Assembly (NCBI RefSeq): GCF_002283555.1
Contig: NZ_MVOI01000003.1
Span: 456,536 to 520,535, forward strand
Direction: 5' to 3'
Length of the DNA stretch: 64,000 nt
Source: Rubrivirga sp. SAORIC476
GTDB lineage: Bacteria > Bacteroidota > Rhodothermia > Rhodothermales > Rubricoccaceae
Positions 18,868 to 27,361 of this stretch are shown in pieces; the stretch's first letter is position 1; each line of letters starts with the position of its first letter. The position numbers and the translations under genes are program-made. A model generated the notes under the pieces. The model ran no database searches, was not told the origin of the DNA, and saw nothing but the letters and a program-made list of their open reading frames with translations.

Positions 18868-18900
18868 TTTGTAGCGGTGCGCCTGCCTCTCGTATCTTGG
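18868..18900 (+). promoter_or_regulatory. Candidate Bacteroidota-type promoter for the CsbD-like gene
   Basis: TTTG at 18868-18871 and TATCTTGG at 18893-18900 with a 21-base spacer. This fits the Bacteroidota sigma consensus TTTG-N19/21-TAnnTTTG well, and better than any other site noticed in this GC-rich window. It lies 48 bases upstream of the ATG. Confidence 0.45.
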
Positions 18901-18948
18901 GGCACGTGTAGAACTCAACCGTCCGGGCCGGACACAGCCAACAGACCG

Positions 18949-19137
18949 ATGGGCAAGCAGCGCATGAACGACAACTGGGAGCGCATGAAGGCGCAGATCC
19001 TCTCCACCTGGGCCGACATCGACGAGGCCGAGATGAAGAAGGCCCGCGGCAACCTCGGCCAGATGGTCAACCTGATCCACTCCCAGACGGGCGAGGATCG
19101 GCAGAACATCATGCGCAAGATGTCGGCCTTCCTCTAG
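18949..19137 (+). CDS. CsbD-like small stress protein
   Basis: 62 residues, highly charged, all helical: NDNWERMKAQILSTWADID then EMKKARGNLGQMVNLI. The spacing of NW, the central D/E run and the G-N-L-G-Q-M turn resemble the CsbD family, abundant general-stress proteins of unknown mechanism. It has its own promoter-like sequence and an intrinsic terminator, consistent with a monocistronic, strongly expressed gene. Confidence 0.7.
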   Translation: MGKQRMNDNWERMKAQILSTWADIDEAEMKKARGNLGQMVNLIHSQTGEDRQNIMRKMSAFL

Positions 19138-19157
19138 GCCCCGACCGACCGACTCCG

Positions 19158-19196
19158 AGCGGCGCGCTCCCAGATGGGGGTGCGCCGCTTTTCGTT
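19158..19196 (+). terminator. Intrinsic terminator after the CsbD-like gene
   Basis: Arms AGCGGCGC and GCGCCGCT enclose a 16-base loop, followed by TTTTCGTTT. Confidence 0.75.
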
Positions 19197-19204
19197 TATC
19201 CAAT

Positions 19205-19218
19205 CCTCGGCGCCGAGG
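19205..19218. repeat. Intergenic palindrome, CCTCGG-CG-CCGAGG family
   Basis: Perfect core with a CGG extension, just before the stop codon of a convergent gene. Confidence 0.7.
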
Positions 19219-19227
19219 CGGACGGGG

Positions 19228-19803
19228 TCAGAAGCGGACGCCCGCGCTGGCGGCGGGCCACGGGAACGCAAACCAACCGTTGTCCTCTCGCGAGACCCAC
19301 CGGCGACCGAACACGAGACCGGCGCCGAGCCGGAGATGCAGCCGCTCGCGTTCGTAGCGCACCCCCGTCGATGCGGTTGGGATGGCTCGAGTCCAGGACT
19401 GAGACTCGATGTCCGCGTCTCCGGGGTCGCGGTTGTACGAGAGCACGACCGACGCGCCGACATCAGCCCGCCAGCGCCCGCCGAGCGGCTGGACCACCAT
19501 CGCACCGACCGGCAGGATTCGGTACGTCACTCCGTCCAGACGTGCCTGCGCGTACCCGACCGTGCCGACGAGAGGGCCGAGCACCCTGCGCTCGTAGCGG
19601 ACCGAGCCTGCGACGCTCAGCCCTCCTCCTTCGACCAGTACAGTGTTTCGGGGCTCCGCCTCGGTGGAAGCCTCGGCGTTCGGATACGAGACCACCGCAG
19701 GGTGCGACCTGAGACCGTGTACGGTCTCATGCGACGAGACGACGGGCTGGGCGGCGAGCGCGGGTGTGAGCATGGCGAAAAGGACTGCGAGGAAACGTCT
19801 CAT
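19228..19803 (-). CDS. Small outer-membrane beta-barrel protein
   Basis: 191 residues. Signal peptide MRRFLAVLFAMLTPALAAQ. The remainder alternates short Gly/Val/Arg-rich amphipathic strands (GGGLSVAGSVRYERRV, GRWRADVGASVVLSYN) and ends AASAGVRF with a terminal Phe, the usual BAM signal. It is consistent with an 8-stranded barrel. It follows the DUF4249-like lipoprotein gene by one base, so the two form an operon. Confidence 0.65.
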   Translation of the reverse strand: MRRFLAVLFAMLTPALAAQPVVSSHETVHGLRSHPAVVSYPNAEASTEAEPRNTVLVEGGGLSVAGSVRYERRVLGPLVGTVGYAQARLDGVTYRILPVGAMVVQPLGGRWRADVGASVVLSYNRDPGDADIESQSWTRAIPTASTGVRYERERLHLRLGAGLVFGRRWVSREDNGWFAFPWPAASAGVRF

Positions 19804-19804
19804 G

Positions 19805-20980
19805 TCAGCGGAGGTCGGGGTGGTAGTTCCAGTCGAGCGTGTCGGGGTCGAAGGAGCGGACGGGCACGAGCGTGCGCGTCAGGTAGCGGGAGGTCATCCC
19901 GCCGAACACGCCGACCGCGTCGGCAGGCCCGCCATCGGCCGGGCGGATGTTGCTGATACGGGGCAGGTAGGTCTGGTCGCGGGAGTTGTCCGCTTTCGCG
20001 CGCGCGTCGATGACGGCGGTGTACCACGGGTCGTCGAAGAGGATGTCGTCTGGCTTGCTCGACGTCGTGAACTCGAAAAATGGAGGCTGGTACCAGATCG
20101 CAAGGTCATCTGAGAGTTGTGCGAGGCGGTGGTACGCCGGAGTCACGTCCCACCTCGACGTGCGGCTGGCAGCCGTCCACCGGTCATAGCAGTCCATGCC
20201 GTCCTCGTACGCCGACGGCGTTTTAATGTGGAAGATGCTCCCTCGGAGGTGATCTCCCCGATCAGAGAACGGCAGTTGTTGCCATGACTCCAACACGAAC
20301 GTCTCGGCATCGAGGCGCCGGTCTCTGTTCCCACTCCAGATCGAGACCGGCGAGGCAGGGTCGGGATCGGGATCGCATTCGAACTCCTGGACCTCCCCGA
20401 TCTCCGTCCAGTCTCCCGGTCCGTGATACGTGTAGGTAGTCGGCGAGCGGATCGTATCTGGCACCGTGATCGAGGCGGGAGTTGGCGTGTGCGTCTCGGC
20501 GGTGTAGCGTCGCCCATTCGGCCACGTCACGTCGAGCCGGTACCGCGCGGCAGGCACGAGCGGAAGTGCGTGCTCGAGGTCGCCGTAGGCGCCGTGTGTC
20601 TCGTGCGCGAGCGCTACCGTCGTCTCGGTCGGTTCACCGAGCGGTCCCGTGATCGTGACCTCCGCATCTGGCTCACCGAGCGGGCGAAGGTGCAGGAATG
20701 CCGACTTGACCATCACCTGCGCCCAGAAGTCGGGCAAAAACAGTTCACGGCCGAGATTCGCCTCGGCGTCGGCGAACAGGTCGTAGTGGTCGTCCTGGGG
20801 GTCGTTGAGCGTCCCCACGAATACCTGCGGGTGGTGGATCGCGGTGTCCGGGGAGACTTCGAGGACGCCCACGATGAACGGGGTGTCCGGCGAGACCATG
20901 GCAGGTTCTCCACCGCCGAGGTCGCATCCGGCGAGCCCGACCAGGACGGCCGTGGTAAAGATGAGGAGTAGCTTGTCCAT
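19805..20980 (-). CDS. DUF4249-like lipoprotein
   Basis: 391 residues with lipobox LAGC (Cys19). The layout recalls DUF4249 proteins of Bacteroidota, which often accompany TonB receptors: an N-terminal Ig-like module with VTITGPLGEPTETTVAL, a strand YRLDVTWPNGRRYTAETHTP (substrate-presenting in the family), then a domain containing an F...DPWY motif and a C-terminal GVFGGMTSRYL (compare VFGGxxSR). No TonB receptor is adjacent here. Base composition is visibly lower in GC than the neighbours. Confidence 0.65.
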   Translation of the reverse strand: MDKLLLIFTTAVLVGLAGCDLGGGEPAMVSPDTPFIVGVLEVSPDTAIHHPQVFVGTLNDPQDDHYDLFADAEANLGRELFLPDFWAQVMVKSAFLHLRPLGEPDAEVTITGPLGEPTETTVALAHETHGAYGDLEHALPLVPAARYRLDVTWPNGRRYTAETHTPTPASITVPDTIRSPTTYTYHGPGDWTEIGEVQEFECDPDPDPASPVSIWSGNRDRRLDAETFVLESWQQLPFSDRGDHLRGSIFHIKTPSAYEDGMDCYDRWTAASRTSRWDVTPAYHRLAQLSDDLAIWYQPPFFEFTTSSKPDDILFDDPWYTAVIDARAKADNSRDQTYLPRISNIRPADGGPADAVGVFGGMTSRYLTRTLVPVRSFDPDTLDWNYHPDLR

Positions 20981-21068
20981 GGCTAAAGAAGGATGCGGCG
21001 GACGGGCGCAACCGGCCAGGGTGAATCGTCCGCCCGCCGCAGGCCCCGCGTAGGCGGGGGGCTCGTGG

Positions 21069-22604
21069 CTAGTACGGACCGACCTGCATTCGCTTGATCA
21101 TGAAGGTGTATCGGAAGCCGTTGGCATCGGTCTGCACTTGCCCTTGTGGGCTCAGTCGCCTCTGTACGTTGTCGAGTGTCGCCCGGCGGTAGCCCGATTT
21201 CGTGAACACGTCGTCGTTGTGAGTCGAGAACGGGTCCGCGTCGATCTCGGTGTAGAGGTTGGCGTACGCTCCAGAGGCGAAATCGTAGGTCTGGACCGTC
21301 CCCTCCCAGTCGCCGTCGGCGCGCTTGGTGAAGTGGCGGACATCGGTGTCATCCTCGACCACGATGCCACGCCATGGTGAGGCGGTCAGCGGGTGGAGCG
21401 GAAACCCATCTTGCCCACCCTGTACAGCGAGGTACCCGAGCGGCTCAATCGAGGGGTACGGTGAGTTCTCCCACTGCCAGTCCCATGCCTGCATCCCGGT
21501 GAAGTGGTAGTCCGTCTCTTGGTGGTTCACGTCGGGCGTCTTGAACCACCGCGTGAACGCGAGGCTCGCGACCGGGACGGCGTTGTGCGTGTTTGCCGTT
21601 CCCGCTGCTGGACCGCCCGGAGGTCCATAGACCACGTACGAGTCTGCTGTGTGCGTCCCGAAGATGGTGGTCATCACGTGCGAGAAGTACGCCGTGTCGA
21701 ACCGGTAGTTGTTTTTCTTCGCGAACTGCGCCGCTCCGTAGTTGTCAGTCGGCTGGACGTGCATCTGTACCTCCAGCTTGGGACCATGGTCGCTATGCTC
21801 GTCTGTGCGAAGCGTCCGAATGGCGAGGTAGTCGCTCGACAGCACATGAGACGGGAAGGTGGGCGGCCCGGTCGGTCCAGGCTCATCCGGGAGGTCTCCT
21901 CCACCGCCCCCGCCAGGGCCACAGTTGAAGGCGTCCTCGCAGGTTTCGAGCCCCGCGACCGGCGTCCGGCCATCGACGACCGGGATCGTCGAAACCACCG
22001 CGAGGATGGCGTCGGGACTGCCTTCGACGGAGAAGGTGCCCTCGGAGAACGTGACCGTGCGTTCGTCCGTCGGGTCGGCGAGTGAGACGGCTATCTTGGT
22101 GTAGGCGTCGCCGGCCACCTCGGACGCCTCGTCGAGGTCGGGGTCGCCGACGACGAACACCTCGGCGCTGCCGCCTCGTGCGTGTGCGACCGGCTCGCCG
22201 GTCGGGCTGGCGAGGTCGAGTGCCAGCAGACGATGCTCGACCTCACCGCTCGCGTGCTGGACTGCGATGTGGGTCGATGGATGCTCGGCCTCCTCGGTCG
22301 CAGTCCCCGTCACTCGCGCAGACGGCGGGGCGTTGGCGAAGAGATCCTTGAGAAGGACCGGGGCATCGTCACCCCTACGGGAAGCGGAGGTGGCCGCGAT
22401 GAGGGCGGGGCCACGCACGGCGAGGTCGTCGCGGACGAGGTCCATGTAGGACCCGTCGGCGAACTCCGCTGCCGGCAGGGTCACGATGGCCTGCCCGTCA
22501 ATGGGGCTGACCGTTTCCTCCGGGAGGCCTGAGGAGATCACCTGTCCACTGTCACAGGCGAAAAGCGTCATGGATGAAACGACGCAGAGAAGTAGAGAAC
22601 GCAT
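21069..22604 (-). CDS. Large lipoprotein of unknown function
   Basis: 511 residues from the ATG at 22604, which gives signal MRSLLLCVVSSMTLFAC (lipobox LFAC). The N-terminal 220 residues are Ser/Thr/Val-rich beta. A C-E-D-A-F-N-C-G-P loop and a poly-Gly linker (about 225-240) separate it from a C-terminal domain rich in Trp, Tyr and His (about 260-511). No enzyme motif recognised. Two ATGs upstream (22643, 22637 region) would displace the signal. GC is lower than average, with a strongly AT-rich upstream stretch. Confidence 0.7.
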   Translation of the reverse strand: MRSLLLCVVSSMTLFACDSGQVISSGLPEETVSPIDGQAIVTLPAAEFADGSYMDLVRDDLAVRGPALIAATSASRRGDDAPVLLKDLFANAPPSARVTGTATEEAEHPSTHIAVQHASGEVEHRLLALDLASPTGEPVAHARGGSAEVFVVGDPDLDEASEVAGDAYTKIAVSLADPTDERTVTFSEGTFSVEGSPDAILAVVSTIPVVDGRTPVAGLETCEDAFNCGPGGGGGGDLPDEPGPTGPPTFPSHVLSSDYLAIRTLRTDEHSDHGPKLEVQMHVQPTDNYGAAQFAKKNNYRFDTAYFSHVMTTIFGTHTADSYVVYGPPGGPAAGTANTHNAVPVASLAFTRWFKTPDVNHQETDYHFTGMQAWDWQWENSPYPSIEPLGYLAVQGGQDGFPLHPLTASPWRGIVVEDDTDVRHFTKRADGDWEGTVQTYDFASGAYANLYTEIDADPFSTHNDDVFTKSGYRRATLDNVQRRLSPQGQVQTDANGFRYTFMIKRMQVGPY

Positions 22605-22658
22605 GGCGTTGTGCGAAGAGACTGCATGGCAGTCCATGAACAAAGCCTGGCCGGATCT

Positions 22659-22689
22659 TCACGATACAGAATTAAGAAATTAAAGTCAA
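22659..22689 (-). promoter_or_regulatory. Candidate promoter of the large lipoprotein gene
   Basis: On the minus strand TTGAC (22689-22685) and TATCGTGA (22666-22659) are separated by about 20 bases of AT-rich sequence, the most AT-rich stretch seen in the window. This resembles TTG-N20-TAnnTTTG. Confidence 0.4.
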
Positions 22690-22800
22690 CACACGCTCAA
22701 GATGCGACACGTACAGCGTGACGGCCATCTACCTGTTACGACAACGACGAACGGGAAACGAGCGGCATGTCGCGGTCAGACTCGCCCCACCTCGACACCG

Positions 22801-22822
22801 CCCGCCTCGGCGCCGAGGCGGG
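22801..22822. repeat. Intergenic palindrome, CCTCGG-CG-CCGAGG family
   Basis: Perfect 10-bp arms around CG, in a divergent promoter region upstream of the carboxylase gene. Confidence 0.75.
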
Positions 22823-22894
22823 GCTACTCGTCGCAGTCTCTTCGACCGAAGCGCTTCCGAACGCCCGTAGCTTCCGCCACGCCCTTCGACTCCG

Positions 22895-24613
22895 ATGCCC
22901 GAGCCTGCCGACGCCCCCGAGACCGCCCGTCCCTTTCCGCTCGGCACCGCCGTTCCCGACGATGGTCCGCTCCGGGAGGCCTACGAGGCCCGCGTCGCCT
23001 TCCATCAGCGGACCCTGGACGCGCTGGAGCAGCAGGCCGCCGAGGTGCGCCGCGGCGGCGGCGACAAGGCCATCGCCCGGATGCACAAAAGGGGCAAGCT
23101 GACGGCGCGCGAGCGCATCGACGCGCTGGTGGACGACGGCTCCGACTTCCACGAGGTCGGTCTGTTCGTCGGCCGCGGGATGTACGAGGACGTGGGCGGC
23201 TGCCCCTCCGGCGGCACCGTGATGGGCCTCGGGCGCATCCAGGGGCGTCTGTGCATGATCGTCGCCAACGACGCCACCGTGAAAGCGGGCGCGTGGTTTC
23301 CAATCACGGCCAAGAAGAACCTCCGCGCGCAGGAGATCGCCCTGGAGAACCGGATCCCGATCGTCTACCTCGTCGACTCGGCGGGTGTCTTCTTGCCCAT
23401 GCAGGACGAGATCTTCCCAGATCGTGACCACTTTGGGCGCATCTTCCGCAACAACGCGAAGCTCTCCGCGCTGGGCGTGCCGCAGATCGCGGCCATCATG
23501 GGGAGTTGCGTCGCGGGCGGGGCGTATCTGCCCATCATGTCCGACGAGAGCCTGATCGTTGACGGCACGGGCTCGGTCTTCCTGGCAGGCCCGTTCCTCG
23601 TGCAGGCCGCCATCGGCGAGGAGGTGGACGTGGAGACGCTGGGCGGGGCGACCACCCAGACCGACATCTCGGGCGTCTGCGAATACAAGATGCCCGACGA
23701 CGCGACGTGCCTCGCGACCATCCGCGACCTCGTCGGCGGGCTGGGGCCCCTGCCTCGCTTCGGGTTCACCCGCGCGACACCCGAGGCGCCCGCCTTCGAG
23801 GCCGACGGCATCCTGGGCGTCTTCCCTGAGAGCCGCCAGCAGCCGTACGACACGCGCGAGCTCCTCGCCCGCATCGTGGACGCCGACAGTTGGACCGAGG
23901 TCAAGGCCGGCTACGGGCAGACGCTCGTGTGCGGCTACGCCCGCCTCGACGGGTGGTCGGTGGGCATCGTGGCGAGCCAGCGGCAGGTCGTCCGCGCGAA
24001 GGCGCCGAAGGGCAAAGCGAGCGAGATGCAGATCGGCGGGGTGATCTACGGCGACGCGGCCGACAAGGCGGCGCGCTTCGTGATGCAGTGCAATCAGAAG
24101 CGCATCCCGCTGATCTTTTTCCAGGACGCGACCGGCTTCATGGTCGGCACCCGGGCCGAGCAGGGCGGCATCATCAAGGACGGCGCCAAGCTGGTCAACG
24201 CCGTCGCCAACTCGGTCGTCCCGACGTTCACGGTCGTGGTCGGCAACTCGTTCGGCGCCGCCAACTACGCGCTCAACGGCCGCGCCTACGATCCGCGGCT
24301 GATGCTCGCCTGGCCGTCCGCGCAGATCGCGGTCATGGGCGGCAGCCAGGCTGCCAAGACGCTGCTCTCCATCGAAGAACGGACGCTCAAGAAGCAGGGC
24401 ATCGAGCTCTCCGAGGAGGACCGCCAGGCGCGCCTCGACCAGATCGAGGCTCGCTACACGGAGCAGACATCGCCCGTCTATGCCGCCGCTCGCCTGTGGG
24501 TGGATGCGCTCATCGACCCGCGTCAGACCCGGCAGTGGCTGGCGACGGGCCTGGAGATGGCAGACCACAACCCCGACATGGCCGACTTCAAGGTGGGCGT
24601 GCTCCAGACGTAG
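22895..24613 (+). CDS. Acyl-CoA carboxylase, carboxyltransferase (beta) subunit
   Basis: 572 residues. Crotonase-fold carboxyltransferase of the MccB/PccB type: KLTARERIDALVDDGSDFHE, GGTVMGLGRI, oxyanion GG in CVAGGAYLP, and in the C-terminal half IPLIFFQDATGFMVGT, then AVANSVVPTFTVVVGNSFGAANY and PSAQIAVMGGSQAA. It moves carboxybiotin CO2 to an acyl-CoA. Length and the FQDATGFMVG phrasing favour methylcrotonyl-CoA carboxylase (leucine breakdown) over propionyl-CoA carboxylase, but the biotin carboxylase subunit is not nearby to confirm. A TAGCTTCC box lies 19 bases before the ATG. Confidence 0.9.
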   Translation: MPEPADAPETARPFPLGTAVPDDGPLREAYEARVAFHQRTLDALEQQAAEVRRGGGDKAIARMHKRGKLTARERIDALVDDGSDFHEVGLFVGRGMYEDVGGCPSGGTVMGLGRIQGRLCMIVANDATVKAGAWFPITAKKNLRAQEIALENRIPIVYLVDSAGVFLPMQDEIFPDRDHFGRIFRNNAKLSALGVPQIAAIMGSCVAGGAYLPIMSDESLIVDGTGSVFLAGPFLVQAAIGEEVDVETLGGATTQTDISGVCEYKMPDDATCLATIRDLVGGLGPLPRFGFTRATPEAPAFEADGILGVFPESRQQPYDTRELLARIVDADSWTEVKAGYGQTLVCGYARLDGWSVGIVASQRQVVRAKAPKGKASEMQIGGVIYGDAADKAARFVMQCNQKRIPLIFFQDATGFMVGTRAEQGGIIKDGAKLVNAVANSVVPTFTVVVGNSFGAANYALNGRAYDPRLMLAWPSAQIAVMGGSQAAKTLLSIEERTLKKQGIELSEEDRQARLDQIEARYTEQTSPVYAAARLWVDALIDPRQTRQWLATGLEMADHNPDMADFKVGVLQT

Positions 24614-24662
24614 GCCGAGTCAGGCCAGGAGAGCACGGGAGCGTGCCCCGCCCCCGCAAGCC

Positions 24663-25034
24663 TCATCCCTCACGCGCCATGCGGAGGACGAGGTACATGA
24701 TGCCCACCATCCCGAGCGCAGCCCCTACGATCACGCCCCACGGCGACGAGTCCAGCCAGCGATCGGCGAGGAGGCCGAGGCCGACGAAGAAGACCATCGA
24801 GACGCCGATCTGGAGCCCCATGCCGAGGTGCGTCCCGGCCTGGCGCATGCCGTCGGTGTACGCGTCGTGGACGCCGCCCACGGTCACTTTTTTGTTCTGA
24901 TAGCCTACCGGCGGCGGCGCGACCGGCTCCGCGTCGTCGTCTGGGGCACGGTCAGACCACTTGGACGCCCACTCCCGGTCTGCCCTGTCGAATCGGTCGG
25001 GGGCGTCCGCCCAGGGGTCGTCTCGCTTGGCCAT
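24663..25034 (-). CDS. AtpZ/AtpI-family membrane protein
   Basis: 123 residues: a charged N-terminal half and two C-terminal TM helices (LGMGLQIGVSMVFFVGLGLL; PWGVIVGAALGMVGIMYLVL) linked by ADRWLDSS. This is the F-type ATPase accessory AtpZ/AtpI pattern. No atp genes follow inside the window. It starts 2 bases after the bactofilin stop, so it is the third gene of a M23-bactofilin-AtpZ operon. Confidence 0.75.
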   Translation of the reverse strand: MAKRDDPWADAPDRFDRADREWASKWSDRAPDDDAEPVAPPPVGYQNKKVTVGGVHDAYTDGMRQAGTHLGMGLQIGVSMVFFVGLGLLADRWLDSSPWGVIVGAALGMVGIMYLVLRMAREG

Positions 25035-25036
25035 GG

Positions 25037-25513
25037 TCAGGCCGCGTCCACGCGCGCGTTCGGCCCGACGGACCCAACGACGGTGCTGGCGCCGCCCTTT
25101 CCGCTCTTGCCTGATGCCCGCTCGGCGGCCGGTCCCATCTGGCACTGGCCGTTGAAGGTGGCCCCGTCTTCGACGACCAGCTTCCCCGTTCGGATGTCGC
25201 CGTCGATCACCGCAGACGCCTTGAGCACCAGCCGCTCCGTGACGACCACCTTGCCGCGCACGGTGCCCGCGATCTCCGCGCTGGTCGAGACCACCTCGCC
25301 CTCGACGACCCCACCCGGCATCACCATCGTCCGGCCCTCCACCTCGACGTTGCCGTCGACGGTGCCCGAGATGTTGACGTTGCCGCTGGAGCGGAGCGTC
25401 CCCTCGACCGTCGTGGACGCACCGATGATGTTGTGTTGTTCGGCGGGGTTGCCCGAAAAGGCGGCGGCAGGCTTGGCCATGGCGGTGGAAGAGTCGGAAC
25501 GAAAGAGGGCCAT
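25037..25513 (-). CDS. Bactofilin family cytoskeletal protein
   Basis: 158 residues from 25513 (an in-frame ATG at 25480 is an alternative). Core of short beta-helix rungs: NIIGASTTVEGTLRSSGNV, ISGTVDGNVEVEGRTMVMP, GVVEGEVVSTSAEIAGTVRG, KASAVIDGDIRTGKLVVEDG. Bactofilins polymerise without nucleotide and act as scaffolds for cell-wall enzymes. The upstream M23 endopeptidase gene fits that known pairing. The C-terminal tail is disordered and Gly/Ala/Lys-rich. Confidence 0.9.
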   Translation of the reverse strand: MALFRSDSSTAMAKPAAAFSGNPAEQHNIIGASTTVEGTLRSSGNVNISGTVDGNVEVEGRTMVMPGGVVEGEVVSTSAEIAGTVRGKVVVTERLVLKASAVIDGDIRTGKLVVEDGATFNGQCQMGPAAERASGKSGKGGASTVVGSVGPNARVDAA

Positions 25514-25518
25514 TGCGA

Positions 25519-26463
25519 TCAGGGCGCGACGAGGAAAGCGGCGGGATCCTGCGCGAGTCCGTCGCGCCACAACTCGAAGTGAAGGTGCGGCCCGGAGGTG
25601 ATTTCCCCCGTGTTGCCACTCAGAGCGAGCGTCTCCCGCACGCGGACCCGCTCCCCGACCCGCATCTGGAGCCGACTGTTGTGCTTGTAGACCGAAAGGT
25701 AGCCGCCAGGGTGCTGGACGGCAATCGTGTGCCCGCCGCCCTGGGTCCAGTCGGCGAAGACCACGTACCCGTCCGCGAACGCGCGAACGGGCGTGCCCTC
25801 CGTCGCGGCCAGGTCAATGCCGAAGTGCCCGCGGCCCGCGTCGAACCCGCGCGACGGGACGCCGTCGACCGGCGGGAGCGAGGGCAGGCGGAGCCCATCG
25901 AGGTAGCCCCGGGCGGCACGGGCGTCCCGGCCTTCGCCCTCCCCGGCAGGCCCGAGCGTCGAGAGCGGAAGCGCGGGCTGCGCGTGGTCTCCCCCCTCGG
26001 CCGGAGCGGCAGGTGCGGCCTGTGGCTCCGCCTCGGCATCGAGGTCGGGCAAGGCGAAGGCGGCCGGGTCGAGCACGTCCTCTCCGAGATCGTCCATCTC
26101 GCCGGTGATGATGGCCCGGAGCTGGGCGATCTGCTGGTACTGAAGCGCCAGCGAGTCCTCGAGGGCCGCGGCGCGCTGCGCGTTGGTCTCGGCGACCCCA
26201 CGCAACTCCCCCGTCCCCGGCCCCATGATGAGCCCGCGGAGGGGTGTCAGCACCACCACCGCGACCAGCACCGCGCCCAGCACCACGACTCCGATGATGG
26301 CCGCGTACAGGGCGTAGCCCGGCCGCACGTCGTACTGGCGGGGGGTGCTCATCGTATCCGGTTCGAGCACGATCACCGTGCGTGACGAGCCGGGATGGGA
26401 GAAGAGGTCGCGGAGGAAGTCGGTCACGTGCGGAGGCGCGGTCGGCAGGCCGAAACAGGCCAT
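25519..26463 (-). CDS. M23 family metallopeptidase, membrane-anchored
   Basis: 314 residues from ATG 26463 (a GTG at 26490 is also in frame). One TM helix (about 48-72, ALYAAIIGVVVLGAVLVAVV), a short coiled coil, an Ala/Pro/Glu-rich linker, then a C-terminal LytM/M23 domain. Zinc ligands are intact: GHFGIDLAA (HxxxD) and SGPHLHFELW (HxH). It should cut peptidoglycan cross-bridges in the periplasm. It sits 5 bases upstream of the bactofilin gene, an arrangement known for cell-shape modules. Confidence 0.9.
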   Translation of the reverse strand: MACFGLPTAPPHVTDFLRDLFSHPGSSRTVIVLEPDTMSTPRQYDVRPGYALYAAIIGVVVLGAVLVAVVVLTPLRGLIMGPGTGELRGVAETNAQRAAALEDSLALQYQQIAQLRAIITGEMDDLGEDVLDPAAFALPDLDAEAEPQAAPAAPAEGGDHAQPALPLSTLGPAGEGEGRDARAARGYLDGLRLPSLPPVDGVPSRGFDAGRGHFGIDLAATEGTPVRAFADGYVVFADWTQGGGHTIAVQHPGGYLSVYKHNSRLQMRVGERVRVRETLALSGNTGEITSGPHLHFELWRDGLAQDPAAFLVAP

Positions 26464-26578
26464 GGTGTTCGTGTCATCTGCATACGTCACAGCGTGCAGC
26501 CTCCTAACTTACCCGGCTCCGAACCCCTCTGACGCCGTCCTGTGACGGCTGACCGCCAGCACAGCTGGCCACTGTTTC

Positions 26579-26833
26579 ATGCCGCAGCATAAGTCCGCCG
26601 CCAAGCGTGTCCGCCAGGACGCCAAGCGCCGCCTCCGCAACCGGTACCACAAGGTCCGCGTGCGCACGATGATCAAGGATCTCCAGGCCGAGACCGACCC
26701 GACCCTGGCCCAGGAGAAGCTCAACGCCATCAAGGCGAAGCTCGACCGCCTCGCCGGGAGCCGCGTGCTTCATCCGAACAAGGCCGCCCACACGAAGAGC
26801 CAGCTCGAGCGCCACGTCAGTTCGCTGGTCTAG
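26579..26833 (+). CDS. rpsT: 30S ribosomal protein S20
   Basis: 84 residues, very basic, entirely helical: MPQHKSAAKRVRQDAKRRLRN followed by LDRLAGSRVLHPNKAAHTKSQLERHV. These are the signature halves of S20, which binds the 5' domain of 16S rRNA. Length is normal for the family. It is divergent from the M23-bactofilin operon. Confidence 0.96.
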   Translation: MPQHKSAAKRVRQDAKRRLRNRYHKVRVRTMIKDLQAETDPTLAQEKLNAIKAKLDRLAGSRVLHPNKAAHTKSQLERHVSSLV

Positions 26834-26925
26834 GAAAGAATGCGCCCGCTCCGCACGTGCGGCCGGGCCGGCCAGTCGGCACTCTTCAGGTAGGCGGGAG
26901 TGTCCGGTGCGCCACGAGGCGAGGC

Positions 26926-26951
26926 CGTGGCTGCCACCGCACGCAGCCACG
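26926..26951. other. Strong hairpin of unknown role
   Basis: Perfect 9-bp stem (CGTGGCTGC / GCAGCCACG) with an 8-base loop and no T-run, in the rpsT to OmpA gap. It could be part of a small RNA or a 3' stabiliser; nothing more can be said. Confidence 0.4.
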
Positions 26952-27229
26952 CCGACGCGTAGGACGGCGCCGCATTTCGTCGTGACAGACCAGACCGACA
27001 TCGAAAGGCCTGGCCCCGGGCTCCGGCTTTCGTGCCCAGCGGGCTGCGGATTCGCCCCAGCCTGATACAGGACCGGTCCTGTTTTGGAACAACAGCGGGT
27101 CGCCGACGGTTTATCCGCCGATTCTCCGCCGTCCGCCATTCCCACAGTCCGGTTCAAATCGGTACTTGTGGTCCAGGGCATTCTCCTCTTTGGCGAGTCC
27201 CTGGCGACCGAATGCCCTCTTCACGCAGC

Positions 27230-27259
27230 TTGTCCTTCGGGGCAGCGTGCGTACTGTTC
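27230..27259 (+). promoter_or_regulatory. Weak promoter candidate for the first OmpA-PKD gene
   Basis: TTG (27230-27232), 19-base spacer, TACTGTTC (27252-27259). The spacing fits the Bacteroidota pattern but the second box matches only partly. Confidence 0.25.
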
Positions 27260-27361
27260 TTTCTGGGATGAGCGGCGGAGTTCCGACGGAGCTCTTGGCG
27301 CGTTCCCGCTTCGCTCACTCCCTGTTCCGTTCCCCGCGGACTTCACCCACCCCCTGTCTCC

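Larger units (their letters stand above)
26834..27361. other. 528-base intergenic region without a convincing gene
   Basis: Holds a 12-bp palindrome CCGCACGTGCGG at 26851-26862, just after rpsT, and a strong hairpin at 26926-26951. A weak promoter candidate lies near the right end. Short open frames here lack ribosomal or membrane features and are not supported as genes. Confidence 0.6.

Noticed and set aside
27141-27175. tRNA T-loop-like GGTTCAAATC
   Set aside because: The flanking bases do not form a T-stem and no acceptor or anticodon arm fits.
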